The notes beneath the pieces were generated by a model. The model saw nothing but the letters and a program-made list of their open reading frames with translations. It ran no database searches and was not told where the DNA came from. Position numbers and translations under genes: made by a program. Of a stretch of 26,014 nt of DNA, positions 9,057 to 17,992 are shown in pieces. The stretch is taken from the NCBI GenBank assembly GCA_003427395.1, contig BFEA01000204.1, forward strand, positions 1,871,997 to 1,898,010, in the 5' to 3' direction. Origin of the DNA: Chara braunii. Taxonomy: Eukaryota > Streptophyta > Charophyceae > Charales > Characeae. How positions within the stretch are numbered: position 1 is the stretch's first letter; each line of letters opens with the position of its first letter.

Positions 9057-10342
9057 GGGTAAGAAACGTGTGTGAGGCAGCGGCACGGGGGGTGACATGA
9101 GTACGCGTGGCACAGTCGAAGGGAGAGTGAGAGGGAGAGGCGGTTGATGTCAAAGCGCAGACGGTGCACGAGAACAGAGAGTGAGCCCACTGCGCTCGTC
9201 GGAGAGGGGGAACATGACGAATCTCGAAACAGAGGCAAGTGCAGTAGGACGGGGACATGTTGGGGGACTTGTCTGACAACGTGGCACGCCAAGAAGGTCA
9301 ACAAACGGGAAGGTGCGTGGGAATGCGAGTTGAGATGGGACGAGTTTGTGGGGCGCGATAGATGCCAACCGTTTCCGTGCGAGCTCGCGTGACATCTCAC
9401 TTAGACCCCACGAAACTGGGAAGAGGAAGACATGGGGCGTTTTGAGAGAGAGAGAAGGCTAACAAACAGAGAGATTTGGCAGATGAGTGAGACGCGGGTT
9501 TGTGAAGGGCAGCTGGGCGCGAATTACTATCTCGGTTGACACACGGAGGCAGTTGAGAACTGGCTTGGAAGCTTCAGAACAGAGAGAGAGAGGCGCGAAA
9601 GAGCTAGTGCTTGTGGGTGAACCACGGTAGAGACGGATAAGTACGGGGCAGACTGCTTGGGAAAAGCTCACGCCATGCGCCTGCAAAGAGGTACAGCGGG
9701 CTAGCTTGTTTGGCGGGGATGAATTACACACGCTGCCTTAGATGACGTCATCACTGACGATGGGCAAAGAGTCAAGACCGAGAGAGGGGTATGTTGGCGA
9801 GTGCGTGAAGAGGGTTTAGACTGGAGGGGAAATAAGGATTCGTGTGTGCAAGAGGCATATGCACAAGACACGTGTGTGACGAGCATGCAAGCCTGAAGAA
9901 AGTTGATGTCAGTTTGATCTTGACATGCGTGGACATCAAGAAGAGTGCATGATAGATTACCCAGTTTTTCTTTCTTAATGCAACGAGCGTCCTCTCTGTT
10001 TTTTTTTCTTGCGGCTGTCGATCCTGCAACCCTTCGTGTTCACAAGTCTGTCCGTGGGCTGAAAGACAGAACCTGGCTTTCAATGGGATTTATTGCTCGA
10101 GTTCTCTCCAGATTCACAACGGTGTTTTTCCCTGAGCGAATTTGTACGGAGTTTTGGGAGTCGTGACTTACGCGAGTCTCTTATTCCTTATTCCCTCGAA
10201 GTGGGACGGGGCGATAAGCCGAGTTTGTGCTTCCTTCTGAAAGATAAGAGTGATGAGCACTGACTGTTGTCTGGTGAGCCCGGTGATCAGTGTTTGGCCC
10301 AATAAGATCTGACACCTGATAGGCTGAGGTCGTGAGCTTGAA
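9057..10342. other. Non-coding or unrecognised stretch
   Basis: No supportable gene. The plus strand is purine-rich (short GAGAGA runs near 9445 and 9580), and the open frames on both strands lack domain-like composition. There is no clear repeat boundary. Confidence 0.5.
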
Positions 10343-10408
10343 CCATGCAAAGGGCAGTCACCCTCGACGGGAGTACCATGCAAAGGGCAGTCACCCTCGA
10401 CGGGAGTA
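10343..10408. repeat. 33-bp perfect tandem duplication
   Basis: Two identical adjacent copies (10343-10375 and 10376-10408), each starting CCATGCAAAGGG. The identity implies a recent slippage event. It is a multiple of three but lies in no convincing gene. Confidence 0.97.
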
Positions 10409-11914
10409 ATAGCGGTGGGATCGAAGGGACTGGACCGAGTCACAACTAAGTATGCTTGGGTGTCGAAAGGTTCTGTCGCTTAGGGGAAACGGCTACTTAA
10501 CGGTCAAGTTTGACATAATTCTAATAAAACTCTTATTGTTGTCGTGCTGTGTAATCTTGACAGGACTGTTATTAGGGTGAGCGAGTAGTGTTCTGGGGAA
10601 GTTAAACGACTTTGTACTGCAAAGGACTAGTTTTATTTTAGGCCCCTACTTTCTTTTATTTTCACTCTTAGCAAAGGTATTTTTCTCTCTTGGCCAGCCC
10701 CTCTACAGGTACGTGTCCTGCTACGACCCTGACCAAGAGGCTTCCGTATTACCTCTCTCAATCGCACAAACTGAGTCAGGTGTGTGTCGTGATATTCCTA
10801 TTGCTTTTCCTTACTTACTGATAGTCAAGTCCTGAACCTTGATTAATGAACAAGAAAAAACTAGTTTTGAGAAAAGTCTCTTACCTACTGGCTCAGTATC
10901 TACTCCACGGAGACTAGTTATCTGCATGCTATTTTACTTGGTTCGCACGAATTATGAACAATGAGTAAGCGGTCGGAAACATAAGTGTTTTGGGGGTCAG
11001 ACTTTAAATTACGAGTATGAACAAGACGAAATTCTACAAGTTGCTGTGATGTATTTGCGATGTTTCAGATGGAATCGAGCCATAGTTGTTATTTTCTTTC
11101 CCTTCTTTAATCGAGAGTGTGTAAGTGCAGAAGACCTTAGAGCTGCAGTGTGAGTCTGACGAGCGATCATTTGAAATTGTTGTGTTCTCTGGGCAGCAGT
11201 AATTTGAGGACTAATGGAGCAGGGCATGTTGATTGGGAGCCTTTGGGCGCGTTCCCTGGTATGGGCTTGTAACTAGCTCGACATTAGGCAAGATCCCTAG
11301 ATAACTTAGACTTGGTTTCACCCGTGTCGACGACAGAAGATACTGTGTAGGGTCTGAATGAAAACTCGTCGTTGCACTACCTATGCGAAAGAGACTCCCG
11401 CTGATTTTGCTTCTGCGCCTTCCCCACGCATAATGGACTGTATGGTATCGTCTGAGTCTGTTGCACAAGTATCCATCACTAACCAAAGCCTGCTCATGTG
11501 TTGAACACGAGTTAATTGATTTCGCGTATGGCCCAACTGAGCTGGTCTCAAAACCCTGAGCTGAGGGTCGGAATCAAGGGGCTGTCTATGGCGGGAACTT
11601 TTACAGTCCTGCACCTATACCCGGTGAATCAATGGTAATCCCCAGTTCAGAGGGGTATAGACACAGGCAACGTGAGCCAGGCTTTGGCAAACCCCAAAAC
11701 AGACCCAAGCAACCTTAACGCGGGCTCAGACAACTCTCGATGAGATTGGAGGACCCTGTATGACCTCAACTTTCTTACTCTCAGACTTGGTGAAGACAAG
11801 TGTTACACTGTAGGCAGTCCAGGCAGTGAGTGACCAGATGCTGACACGACAGTGACGTCTCTAACCTTGTTAGAGCCCATTTGGTGGCCTTGTGGCATAG
11901 TCAGTGTATCAGTC
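10409..11914. other. Non-coding or unrecognised stretch
   Basis: About 1.5 kb with no recognisable gene. A 48-codon ATG frame (11358-11504, plus) and minus-strand frames around 11009-11614 have no family resemblance. No repeats were evident by eye. Confidence 0.5.
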
Positions 11915-12160
11915 ATGAGGGAGGACGAAGTTTTAGTCGTGAAAAGTGAACTGAACAAGGGTAGTGGAGATGGGTGGGAAAAAGAAGCATGCCGGGACAT
12001 AGAGTTACAAAAGAAGGTTCAACGTGAACATGTGGTCCAGAAGGTGAAGGGTGAAAGGTACATCGAATATGTGATTTACTTCTATGGAGACAATGGAAAA
12101 GTGCACAGCGCCAGCTCTTCCCTAGAGACCGTGGAAGAGGCCAGAGCCAAGCTCGAGTGA
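11915..12160 (+). CDS. Small duplicated protein, copy 1 (unrecognised)
   Basis: 81 codons from ATG at 11915. The frame is open further upstream from a GTG at 11852. A charged helical N-terminal half is followed by ERYIEYVIYFYGDNGKVHSA and then TVEEARAK. The C-terminal half closely matches the product at 13437-13583 (KIEYTYYLYDKNGKL, then SVEEARR). The pattern is two short strands joined by a D/N-G turn, then a helix. Both copies are followed by a CAG/AAC-rich minisatellite, so gene and repeat seem to have been duplicated together. It may be distantly related to the E-type domain. No function recognised. Confidence 0.5.
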   Translation: MREDEVLVVKSELNKGSGDGWEKEACRDIELQKKVQREHVVQKVKGERYIEYVIYFYGDNGKVHSASSSLETVEEARAKLE

Positions 12161-12289
12161 GCTTTGTAGTGCTTCAAATCACCACCGTCAGAATTCTATT
12201 AGCCTTGAACAACAACAGGTTGTATTCTCCCTTGCAGCATGGTGACATGGTGAGTCACGGATCGTTGACAGATATTTTGGTAGTGCCCT

Positions 12290-13090
12290 GATAAGCACTC
12301 TGAATAAGTATTCAGATCTCGGACAAAGCACTCTTGGCGGTACTCAGAACTGAGAACAACACTCTGGGTGGTAATCAGAACCTGAAGCAGTGTTCTATCA
12401 TTATTCGGTTGCCATTCTGCTATTGCTCAATGATTACACTACTACCGATCTGTCACAACTCAGTCGGCATTTAATCAGTGAAAAGGTCAATCAAGATAGT
12501 ATTTAGTGGTGGTTCAGCCTCTACCTAACCCGAATTCAATCAACAGGACAGTTAACTCGAAGAACGGCAAACTGAAGACGGCAACCAAAGACAGCAGTCT
12601 GAAAACAGTAGTCTGGAAACAGCAACCGGAACCGACAATCAGAAAACGGCAATCGGACCCAACATTCAAAAACAACATTCAGGAAACAATATCCAGAAAA
12701 CAGTATTCAGTATCAGTTTCCTGAACAGCAAGCAATCGGTTTTTCTGGTCCGTAGTTGGTCAGTTTTCTAACCAGCTTTTAAGCAGCTCTCTGACCAGTG
12801 TTCAGAGTAGCGCTCAGACCGACGTTCAGACCAGCAACTAGTCTGGTAATCGGACGAGTAACCAGACCTGTAACCCGTTCTCAACAATCAGTACCCCGCA
12901 GGCGCTTATTCAGTTTTGCAACAATGGTGCTCATTCAGTGAATGGTCATTGTATGGTGACTCGTTACCCCAATAGATCTCAAACAGAACTTGGGTAGCGT
13001 TTCAGCATTGATCCAAACAGCATTTCTAGCAAGGATTTAGGTAATGCTTTAAACAGAATTCAGACAACTTTAGCTGCAGGAGACCTGATA
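12290..13090 (+). repeat. Degenerate 12-14 bp minisatellite, array 1
   Basis: The clearest units are at 12601-12709: eight adjacent units of 13 or 14 bases close to GGAAACARYAWTCA. On either side the same CAG/AAC/TCAG words recur at about 12-base spacing (for example CAGACCAGTAAC near 12800-12890) but have drifted. A plus-strand frame (12506-12724) reads through part of it and merely translates the repeat. Confidence 0.75.
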
Positions 13091-13436
13091 CGTGACGGAT
13101 ATTCAGGAATTTTTGGTAACTATCGATTGCTAGGTCCTTGTACTCCTGAAATTGAGAGTTTGCATCTGCCTATCTTTCTCCCTTCTTCCACAAGCAGGCT
13201 GTTGCAAAAGAATCTTTCACTAGCTTGCTGCAAGTTCCCCTTTTGAACCTGCTGTAATCATCCTTCTAGGATTCTCATCTGCTGCTGAGTACTACGGGGC
13301 TTAGAGTGCAGACCTCCCGGCTTGAGACAGACAAAACGAAACTCGGTGAAGAAATGGGGGACACGTTCGCTGCATCAAGTCATAGCGAGGGATTGAAGAG
13401 AAAGTAACTGATGACTACAATAACCAGACAACTATC
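13091..13436. other. Spacer between duplicated units
   Basis: No gene or clear repeat. The stretch just before 13437 is in frame with the small ORF for about 17 further codons back to a TAG, so the ORF may once have been longer. Confidence 0.4.
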
Positions 13437-13583
13437 ATGATGGAGCAAGCACTGACACTTGTGAGGAACCACACAAAGATTGAATATACCTACTACTTGT
13501 ATGACAAGAACGGAAAACTGTGTGCAACCATCTCATCCGTGGGTTCTGTTGAGGAGGCAAGGAGGACCATTTGCGGACGCTAG
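13437..13583 (+). CDS. Small duplicated protein, copy 2 (unrecognised)
   Basis: 48 codons from ATG ATG at 13437. It contains KIEYTYYLYDKNGKL and SVEEARRT, matching the C-terminal half of the product at 11915-12160. The frame is open about 17 codons further upstream. It is about 1.42 kb downstream of copy 1 and, like copy 1, precedes a CAG-rich minisatellite. The two copies have diverged to roughly half identity, so the duplication is old. Conservation of the turn and of the VEEAR helix suggests past selection on the protein. Function unknown. Confidence 0.45.
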   Translation: MMEQALTLVRNHTKIEYTYYLYDKNGKLCATISSVGSVEEARRTICGR

Positions 13584-13699
13584 AAAGACGAAACTGCATC
13601 AGACAGAAAATGAGTAAGAGAAGGCAGGACCAGGTTGGAAACTAGTAGCGGCAAGAAATACAGCAAACCAACAGGACGCGAGGATAAATGGCTAACAGT

Positions 13700-13960
13700 T
13701 AAGGCACGAAAATTCCCAACAAATCAGCAATTTAGAAAACAATCAGCGATCAACTCGTACTATCTGTAATTTCATCCGCAGTCAGTCTTGCAATCAGTAA
13801 TCTCAACAACAGTCAGTTCTGCAGCTAGTAATTTCATCTGTAACCAGTTATCAACAACCTGTTATCAGCAACCAGTTATCAGTAACCGTATCAGCAACTC
13901 AGCAGGCAATTCAGCAATCGGTTCAACAAACTAGATCAGCAATCAAGCCAGGATTTATCA
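13700..13960 (+). repeat. Degenerate ~12-bp minisatellite, array 2
   Basis: Recurring words such as AATCAGCAA, CAACCAGTTATCAG and TCAGTAATC occur at about 11-13-base spacing. The composition and position relative to a small ORF are like array 1, but the units are more drifted. Confidence 0.65.
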
Positions 13961-13982
13961 ATAGATATCAGACATTTTTCTC

Positions 13983-14677
13983 ATGAGTACAGTCCACTCA
14001 TTTCCTGTCAGCGAGTCAGTGCTGACTAATCTCAATCGACTCTCTTGCAAGGAGGCCTTTCGCTATCGTTAGGTCAGTGCCATCGGTTTCAGACAGGGAG
14101 ACCTGTCAATCTTCGTCGTCCAGACCAGGGAGACCTGTCAATCTTCGTCGTCCAGACCAATTTTGCTGACGGTACTATCCACGATCTGAGGCCTTACCTG
14201 AAGAAGGGCAAGGAGACTCATGAGCTTTTTGATCCAGTGTGGATCTCAGCCACTGAATACCTTGAGCAGAGAGAGAGGGAGCTCGATGAGAGCGACAGTG
14301 CGTTGATCCGCAGCTTCGGGCCTATGCTCTATACTGACTATCCTAGGCCTCCAGTCCCTTCCCTTCTCACAGATGGCACGAGTTGGCTGGATGTGATTGG
14401 ATTGGCAAAGAGGTACATTTCTCCGGCGGTGATCGACATTGAGGCATTAACCGAGCCCACCGAGTATCCCTACCTCAGACGAGGAGTCTTTTCAGTGGAC
14501 GGGCTGCCTACATTGTGGGAGGAGTTTTGCTCCATGGTTAACCACCGTGTTATGTGCCTCGGTTGGTCGTGCTCAGAGCTTACTGGCTACAGGTGGCATT
14601 TTGTCACGAAGCCTCATTCTCATATTGTATGTGGGCGTGGGTCTCGACACCAGAGAAGATCAGTAAAAAGAGATTGA
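13983..14677 (+). pseudogene. A-type family member on the plus strand, frame broken by a 32-bp duplication
   Basis: The frame starts at ATG 13983 (STVHSFPVSESVLTN...) and meets a TAG at 14070. It continues as SAIGFRQGDLSIFVVQT into the first copy of a 32-bp tandem duplication, which throws it out of frame. The second copy resumes the same residues in the long frame ending at 14677. LSIFVVQTNFADGT followed by a Tyr-Leu about 8 residues on matches the A-type start ([VL]P-x-FVV-x3-F-x-G). SWLDVIGLAKRYISP lies where A has RWGD...LIELVRSIAP. The C-terminal part has WEEFCSMVNHRVMCLGW. This copy faces opposite to the minus-strand copies at 4.2-7.1 and 15.2-16.7 kb. No known function. Confidence 0.5.
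14094..14157. repeat. 32-bp tandem duplication causing a frameshift
   Basis: Two identical adjacent copies (14094-14125, 14126-14157), each starting CAGGGAGACCTG. Because 32 is not a multiple of three, the same peptide is encoded in two frames, one in each copy. Confidence 0.97.
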
Positions 14678-15217
14678 GAGAGACTGGCCAGAGGGATGAG
14701 TAAGGACTCTTGAGAGGTGCTGACCATGCTCGTTTACATGTATTTTCTGAGATTATTATGAGTTCTCATTCTTCCCTCACTCAATTGCCCCTGTCTTTGC
14801 TCGAGTCAGTCAGTCTTATTTTCTGCATTATTCTTGCTCGATGATTGCCTTCGTGGATGTTTTGTCATAGTTCTCAAAATCAAATTGACATAATTGATGC
14901 ATGCATAGCACCCCATAATTTTATGATTATTGTTTGCGTAATTCTCTGCTGTTCCGAATCAAAATAAAAGATTCCTAAGACCGGGGACCGGCGAAGATCG
15001 CAATTGAAGGGTCTCGCTCGAAGCCGGACGCACACAACAGGAAGGGATTTGCATTATTTAATTTATTTTATTTTTTGCAATCACATACAAAATCCTGCGT
15101 GACAACCTGTTGGCTTTTCGATCGCCAGAAGCGGACTGACTGGAAAAAGTGCGACAACGGTCGTCCTCAGCCGTCTGCAGGAGGAAAGAATCTCATCCCT
15201 GCAATCCGGAGCTCTCC
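14678..15217. other. Spacer between opposite-facing family copies
   Basis: No gene seen. The only candidate signal is AATAAA at 14963-14968, about 290 bases after the plus-strand frame. An AT-rich patch lies at 15053-15080. Confidence 0.45.
14963..14968 (+). terminator. Possible polyadenylation signal
   Basis: A single AATAAA downstream of the plus-strand A-type frame. It is weak evidence, because such hexamers occur by chance in AT-rich DNA. Confidence 0.25.
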
Positions 15218-15661
15218 TTAAACATCCCCAGCGGCGGGTGCTCGACTCGGCCATCTCCTCACGTCTGCACGCTCATCCCGCCGAAAGGAGTCTACCTCCT
15301 CTCGGAAATACCGCTCGGCACAGTCTATCACAGCGCACGACCCCGAGACAGCGAGGGATGGCACGACGCCATTTGCAGTCTCTGCGCTCAGGAACAATAA
15401 CGCTCGCACTATGCCCCAACTGGCCTGCTCAATAAGTCCACCCCCGGGGCCTCTCATACCATTTATCTCCCGGTACATCCATAACCATGCGCCTGGGCAG
15501 AGAAGCAGTGATCGCCATCCATAACCGTGATCGCTCTCGTGAACAGGACGCGCGGGAAGCGTGAACTCCACCAAGTCTCCCTCCACTAACTCTGGAGGCT
15601 CGTACGACCACCACTGGTCAATGATAGGGAACTCCTCTACCGCCCCTGGGTCCCACATCAA
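15218..15661 (-). pseudogene. B-type domain, copy 2 (unrecognised family)
   Basis: An open frame of 147 codons (TTG at 15661; the first ATG is at 15658). The product has MWDPGAVEE, YEPPELVEGDLVEFTL, GWRSLLLCPGAWLWMYRE and a helix around CAERYFREEVDSF. It matches the frame at 16279-16656 over its whole length: PPELVEG-x-LVEFTL, GWRS-x-LL-x2-GAWLWM and AE-x-Y-x3-E are all kept. It lies downstream of the acidic segment at 15690-15954, so the order on this strand is B, A, acidic, B, as if the gene were tandemly repeated. It ends without an A domain. Function unknown. Confidence 0.5.
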
Positions 15662-15689
15662 CTCGTCCGCTCGATCGACCTATCTGAGC

Positions 15690-15954
15690 TCTGATAGCGA
15701 CCCCTATCCTCGGGAAGTGAGCGTCGACGGTGTCGTCCTCCTCCCCTGACTCGACGCCCGTATCGTCGGAGTCCACCCAATCGGGCTCCTTGTCCTCCTC
15801 GTAGTCGTTGTCAATCTCCTCAACCTCCTCAACCAACCAATATCCCTCCGCTCCGATAGCCTCGTAATATCGCGTAAGCTGATAAACAACTATAAGCGGC
15901 TCGGCGTTCTCGGATCCCCACGAATCCCCGTACTCCGTGAAGAGTCGGCCTATA
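15690..15954 (-). pseudogene. Acidic tail following the A-type domain
   Basis: The minus strand reads SIGRLFTEYGDSWG, RYYEAIGAEGYWLVEEVEE, a long Asp/Glu run (EEDKEP, ESGEEDD) and HFPRIGVAIRAQ. The same succession follows the A domain at 6310-6700 (VGRLFDE..., ERYYDGIGAPG, acidic run, HFPRL). This copy has lost about 40 residues between the A core and GRLF. The acidic run may be a disordered or nucleic-acid-mimicking tail; that is a guess from composition only. Confidence 0.45.
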
Positions 15955-16680
15955 CTAGTGGTGTAATCGGAGCAGGCGAATCAGCTCTATGAGCTGAATT
16001 CTCTCGTCCCCCCACCGTGGCCCGACGGTCACTAGGGAGTAGTAGAAATAACGGGAGTCGAGATCCCCTCTCCAGAATTGCTCGAGCTCCTCCGTAGTAA
16101 GATACGCCTCGACAAGGCCGCCCACGCCACCGAATACTGTGCCGACCACAAAGTCGGGAACCGTCGTCCTCAGCCCAGAGCCCACATACGGGAAAAACCC
16201 GTCACATACAACCTGAAGCTCCCCGGTGATGACATGGGGAGTGTAGCCACACGCTCTTGCGCCCTGCTCGTCCTCTCGTCAGAAAACCTCTATCTCGCCT
16301 TGCAAGTATCCCTCGGCCCAGCCGATGATCTCGCAAGTCCCCCGGACTAGAAGTGTCAACGCAGCCTCTCCGGCTACCTCTGGGCTTAGATATAGGAAGG
16401 CCTTGACCTCCCCGTATGTGACCTCGTCCGGACGCCTCCGATGGGTACGCCGGCCCCCCGGCGCAAGGTCCCTGCACATCCACAGCCACGCTCCGGACGA
16501 CAAGAGAATCGATCGCCACCCGCACAGCCCGTCGTGCCAGTCGGTAGGTCGAGTGAGCAATGTAAATTCCACAAGACCTCCTTCCACGAGCTCGGGAGGC
16601 TCAATCCCCCATTGCGGGCTAACAGAATACTCCTCTACCCCTAAGAGTGGCCACATCAGCCCAAGGGGAGGTCAAGCCCT
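15955..16680 (-). pseudogene. B-A fusion, split by one TGA (unrecognised family)
   Basis: The B part (16279-16656) has PPELVEGGLVEFTL and GWRSILLSSGAWLWMCRD. After a TGA at 16279-16281 the same frame continues without further stops for about 50 codons into VPDFVVGTVFGGVG, YFYYSLVTVGPRWGD and IQLIELIR of the A part, ending at 15955. In the B copy at 15218-15661 the residue at the TGA position is Arg, as expected if CGA became TGA. This shows that B and A were domains of one protein. Before B, a short stretch VGSVGTLFEP resembles the end of an A domain, again suggesting tandem gene copies. No recognised function. Confidence 0.55.
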
Positions 16681-16739
16681 AACGTATCCTAGGTCTGAGG
16701 AACCCCGAATTCCGGGCTCAAACAGAGTTCCCACGCTTC

Positions 16740-17372
16740 CTACTTGAGTTTCCTCGAGTACAAAGCGCATGCTCTATTTGAGGAAATTTATCCTACATAT
16801 ACCTCTAGCGAACTCTCCACCACCGGAAGCCACAGTCAAATAAGAAATCCAATAAATGATAGGTAGATAAAGTGTACCTATTTTCTAAGCCATTTTTAGG
16901 TTTTTAGTGAATTTTAGAATTTTAATTAATAAATAAAATAAAAAAGGCTTGGATATTTGGATCTATCTCTACCTCAGCACTTTAGGTTCTAAGTGGTAAG
17001 TACAAAAGAAGGTTCGAGCCGAGCCCCTACCTTTTCTGCACTTAGCTAGGAATTTCTTTCAATTTATTATCAAATATAATTCACAAAAATTTGATTAAAT
17101 TCAAGATTTTTTTTTTTCTCTTTTCAAAGGCGAGAAAAACCAAGGTAGGTGTCGTCCGCAATTTGTTGCTGACTTCTCACCCTTGTAACCCCCTTTTCTG
17201 CAATTTTTTAGATTTTATCTAAATTTAATTAGAAAAAAAGTAAGGAAGCCGAAATAATTCTTTCTCTTATTTTATAATTGTTAAAGGTTGGATCTAGTTA
17301 TGGTACACCGATTTTCAAGATTTATCGGCGATAATAATTATGGTGAATTTATCAAAATTTCGGCAGCATTTT
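16740..17372. other. AT-rich spacer at the left flank of the PLE
   Basis: About 630 bases with strong A/T bias and short A and T runs, and no gene. Composition changes sharply from the GC-richer family copy before it. Similar AT-rich DNA occurs right of the PLE, which suggests that the PLE inserted into this kind of sequence. Confidence 0.6.
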
Positions 17373-17537
17373 GCCTCCCCCCGCTGGGATGGGGTTCGGG
17401 ACTATTGTCCCTAGACGAATAGTGTTTCAGACAGGGTTTATGTGATGTTGTAATGTCCTTTGGTATGAATAGTGTTTTTCATACCCCGCTAGGATGGGGT
17501 TAGGGACTATTGTCCCTAGACGAATAGTGTTTCAGAC
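17373..17537 (+). repeat. GC-rich 40-bp motif and its partial 105-bp duplicate
   Basis: GCCTCCCCCCG...GGGACTATTGTCCCT (17373-17412) continues into TAGACGAATAGTGTTTCAGAC. Almost the same 54 bases recur at 17484-17537, 105 bases later. The copies end at the point where pseudo-LTR sequence takes over. The GGGACTATTGTCCC part is a dyad. The motif also occurs right of the PLE at 23174 and 23358. Confidence 0.85.
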
Positions 17538-17887
17538 CGATGTTACTGCTAATTTGTCTAGCCGACATTTCCGGAAGCCTCATTTTTAGATGATTGGTGT
17601 GGTAGCTATAGGAGTATAAGTATGTAGATGTTTAGTGAGGACGACCTCTCAGGTCTTACGACCGGCACGACTGCTATTGTCCGGACGATAGTAGTGCACG
17701 ATGGCGGAAGTTGGTCTTGGGATTGACGGTGGTTCTTGGGTTGAGGATGGTATGGTGGATACCTGTGTTGTATCATTGAATATCTACTCGTCTACTCATG
17801 GAGTTTTCTTTGTGATTCTACTCACAGAGTTTTTCTTTGTGATTGTGACATACTCTGGCTTTTCCGAGTAATGTATTCCTATTCCTA
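17425..17887 (+). repeat. Left pseudo-LTR of the PLE
   Basis: Two blocks are shared with the right end: 17425-17479 (55 bases, TTTCAGACAGGG... to GTTTTT; right copy 22239-22293) and 17541-17887 (about 347 bases; right copy 22674-23006). Between them is the GC-rich dyad motif, absent from the right copy. The long block is about 95% identical over most of its length, with small indels toward the 3' end, for example one repeat of a CTCACRGAGTTTT word. It probably holds the promoter; no clear TATA box is seen. Confidence 0.9.
17670..17695 (+). other. Wobble-tolerant palindrome in left pseudo-LTR
   Basis: The 26-base sequence centred on TCCGGA folds back on itself as plus-strand RNA when G-U pairs are allowed. 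The right pseudo-LTR keeps it unchanged at 22802-22827. Candidate RNA hairpin. Confidence 0.6.
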
Positions 17888-17992
17888 GGATTGCGCACGT
17901 AAACTTACATGGAGTCTACATACTGGGTTGAGTGAGCGTGTTACCCGTTTACGGGTGTGTGACTTGGTTACTTATCTACTTGGATAGCAGAA

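Noticed and set aside
10168-10443. Minus-strand frame with an 11-residue repeat
   Set aside because: The repeat comes from the 33-bp DNA duplication; the rest has no protein-like features.
11358-11504. 48-codon plus-strand ATG frame
   Set aside because: No paralogue or motif; its length is within chance expectation.
17425-17887. Hammerhead ribozyme in the pseudo-LTR
   Set aside because: No CTGATGA core with a matching GAAA could be found, in line with reports that N-terminal-EN PLEs lack canonical hammerheads.
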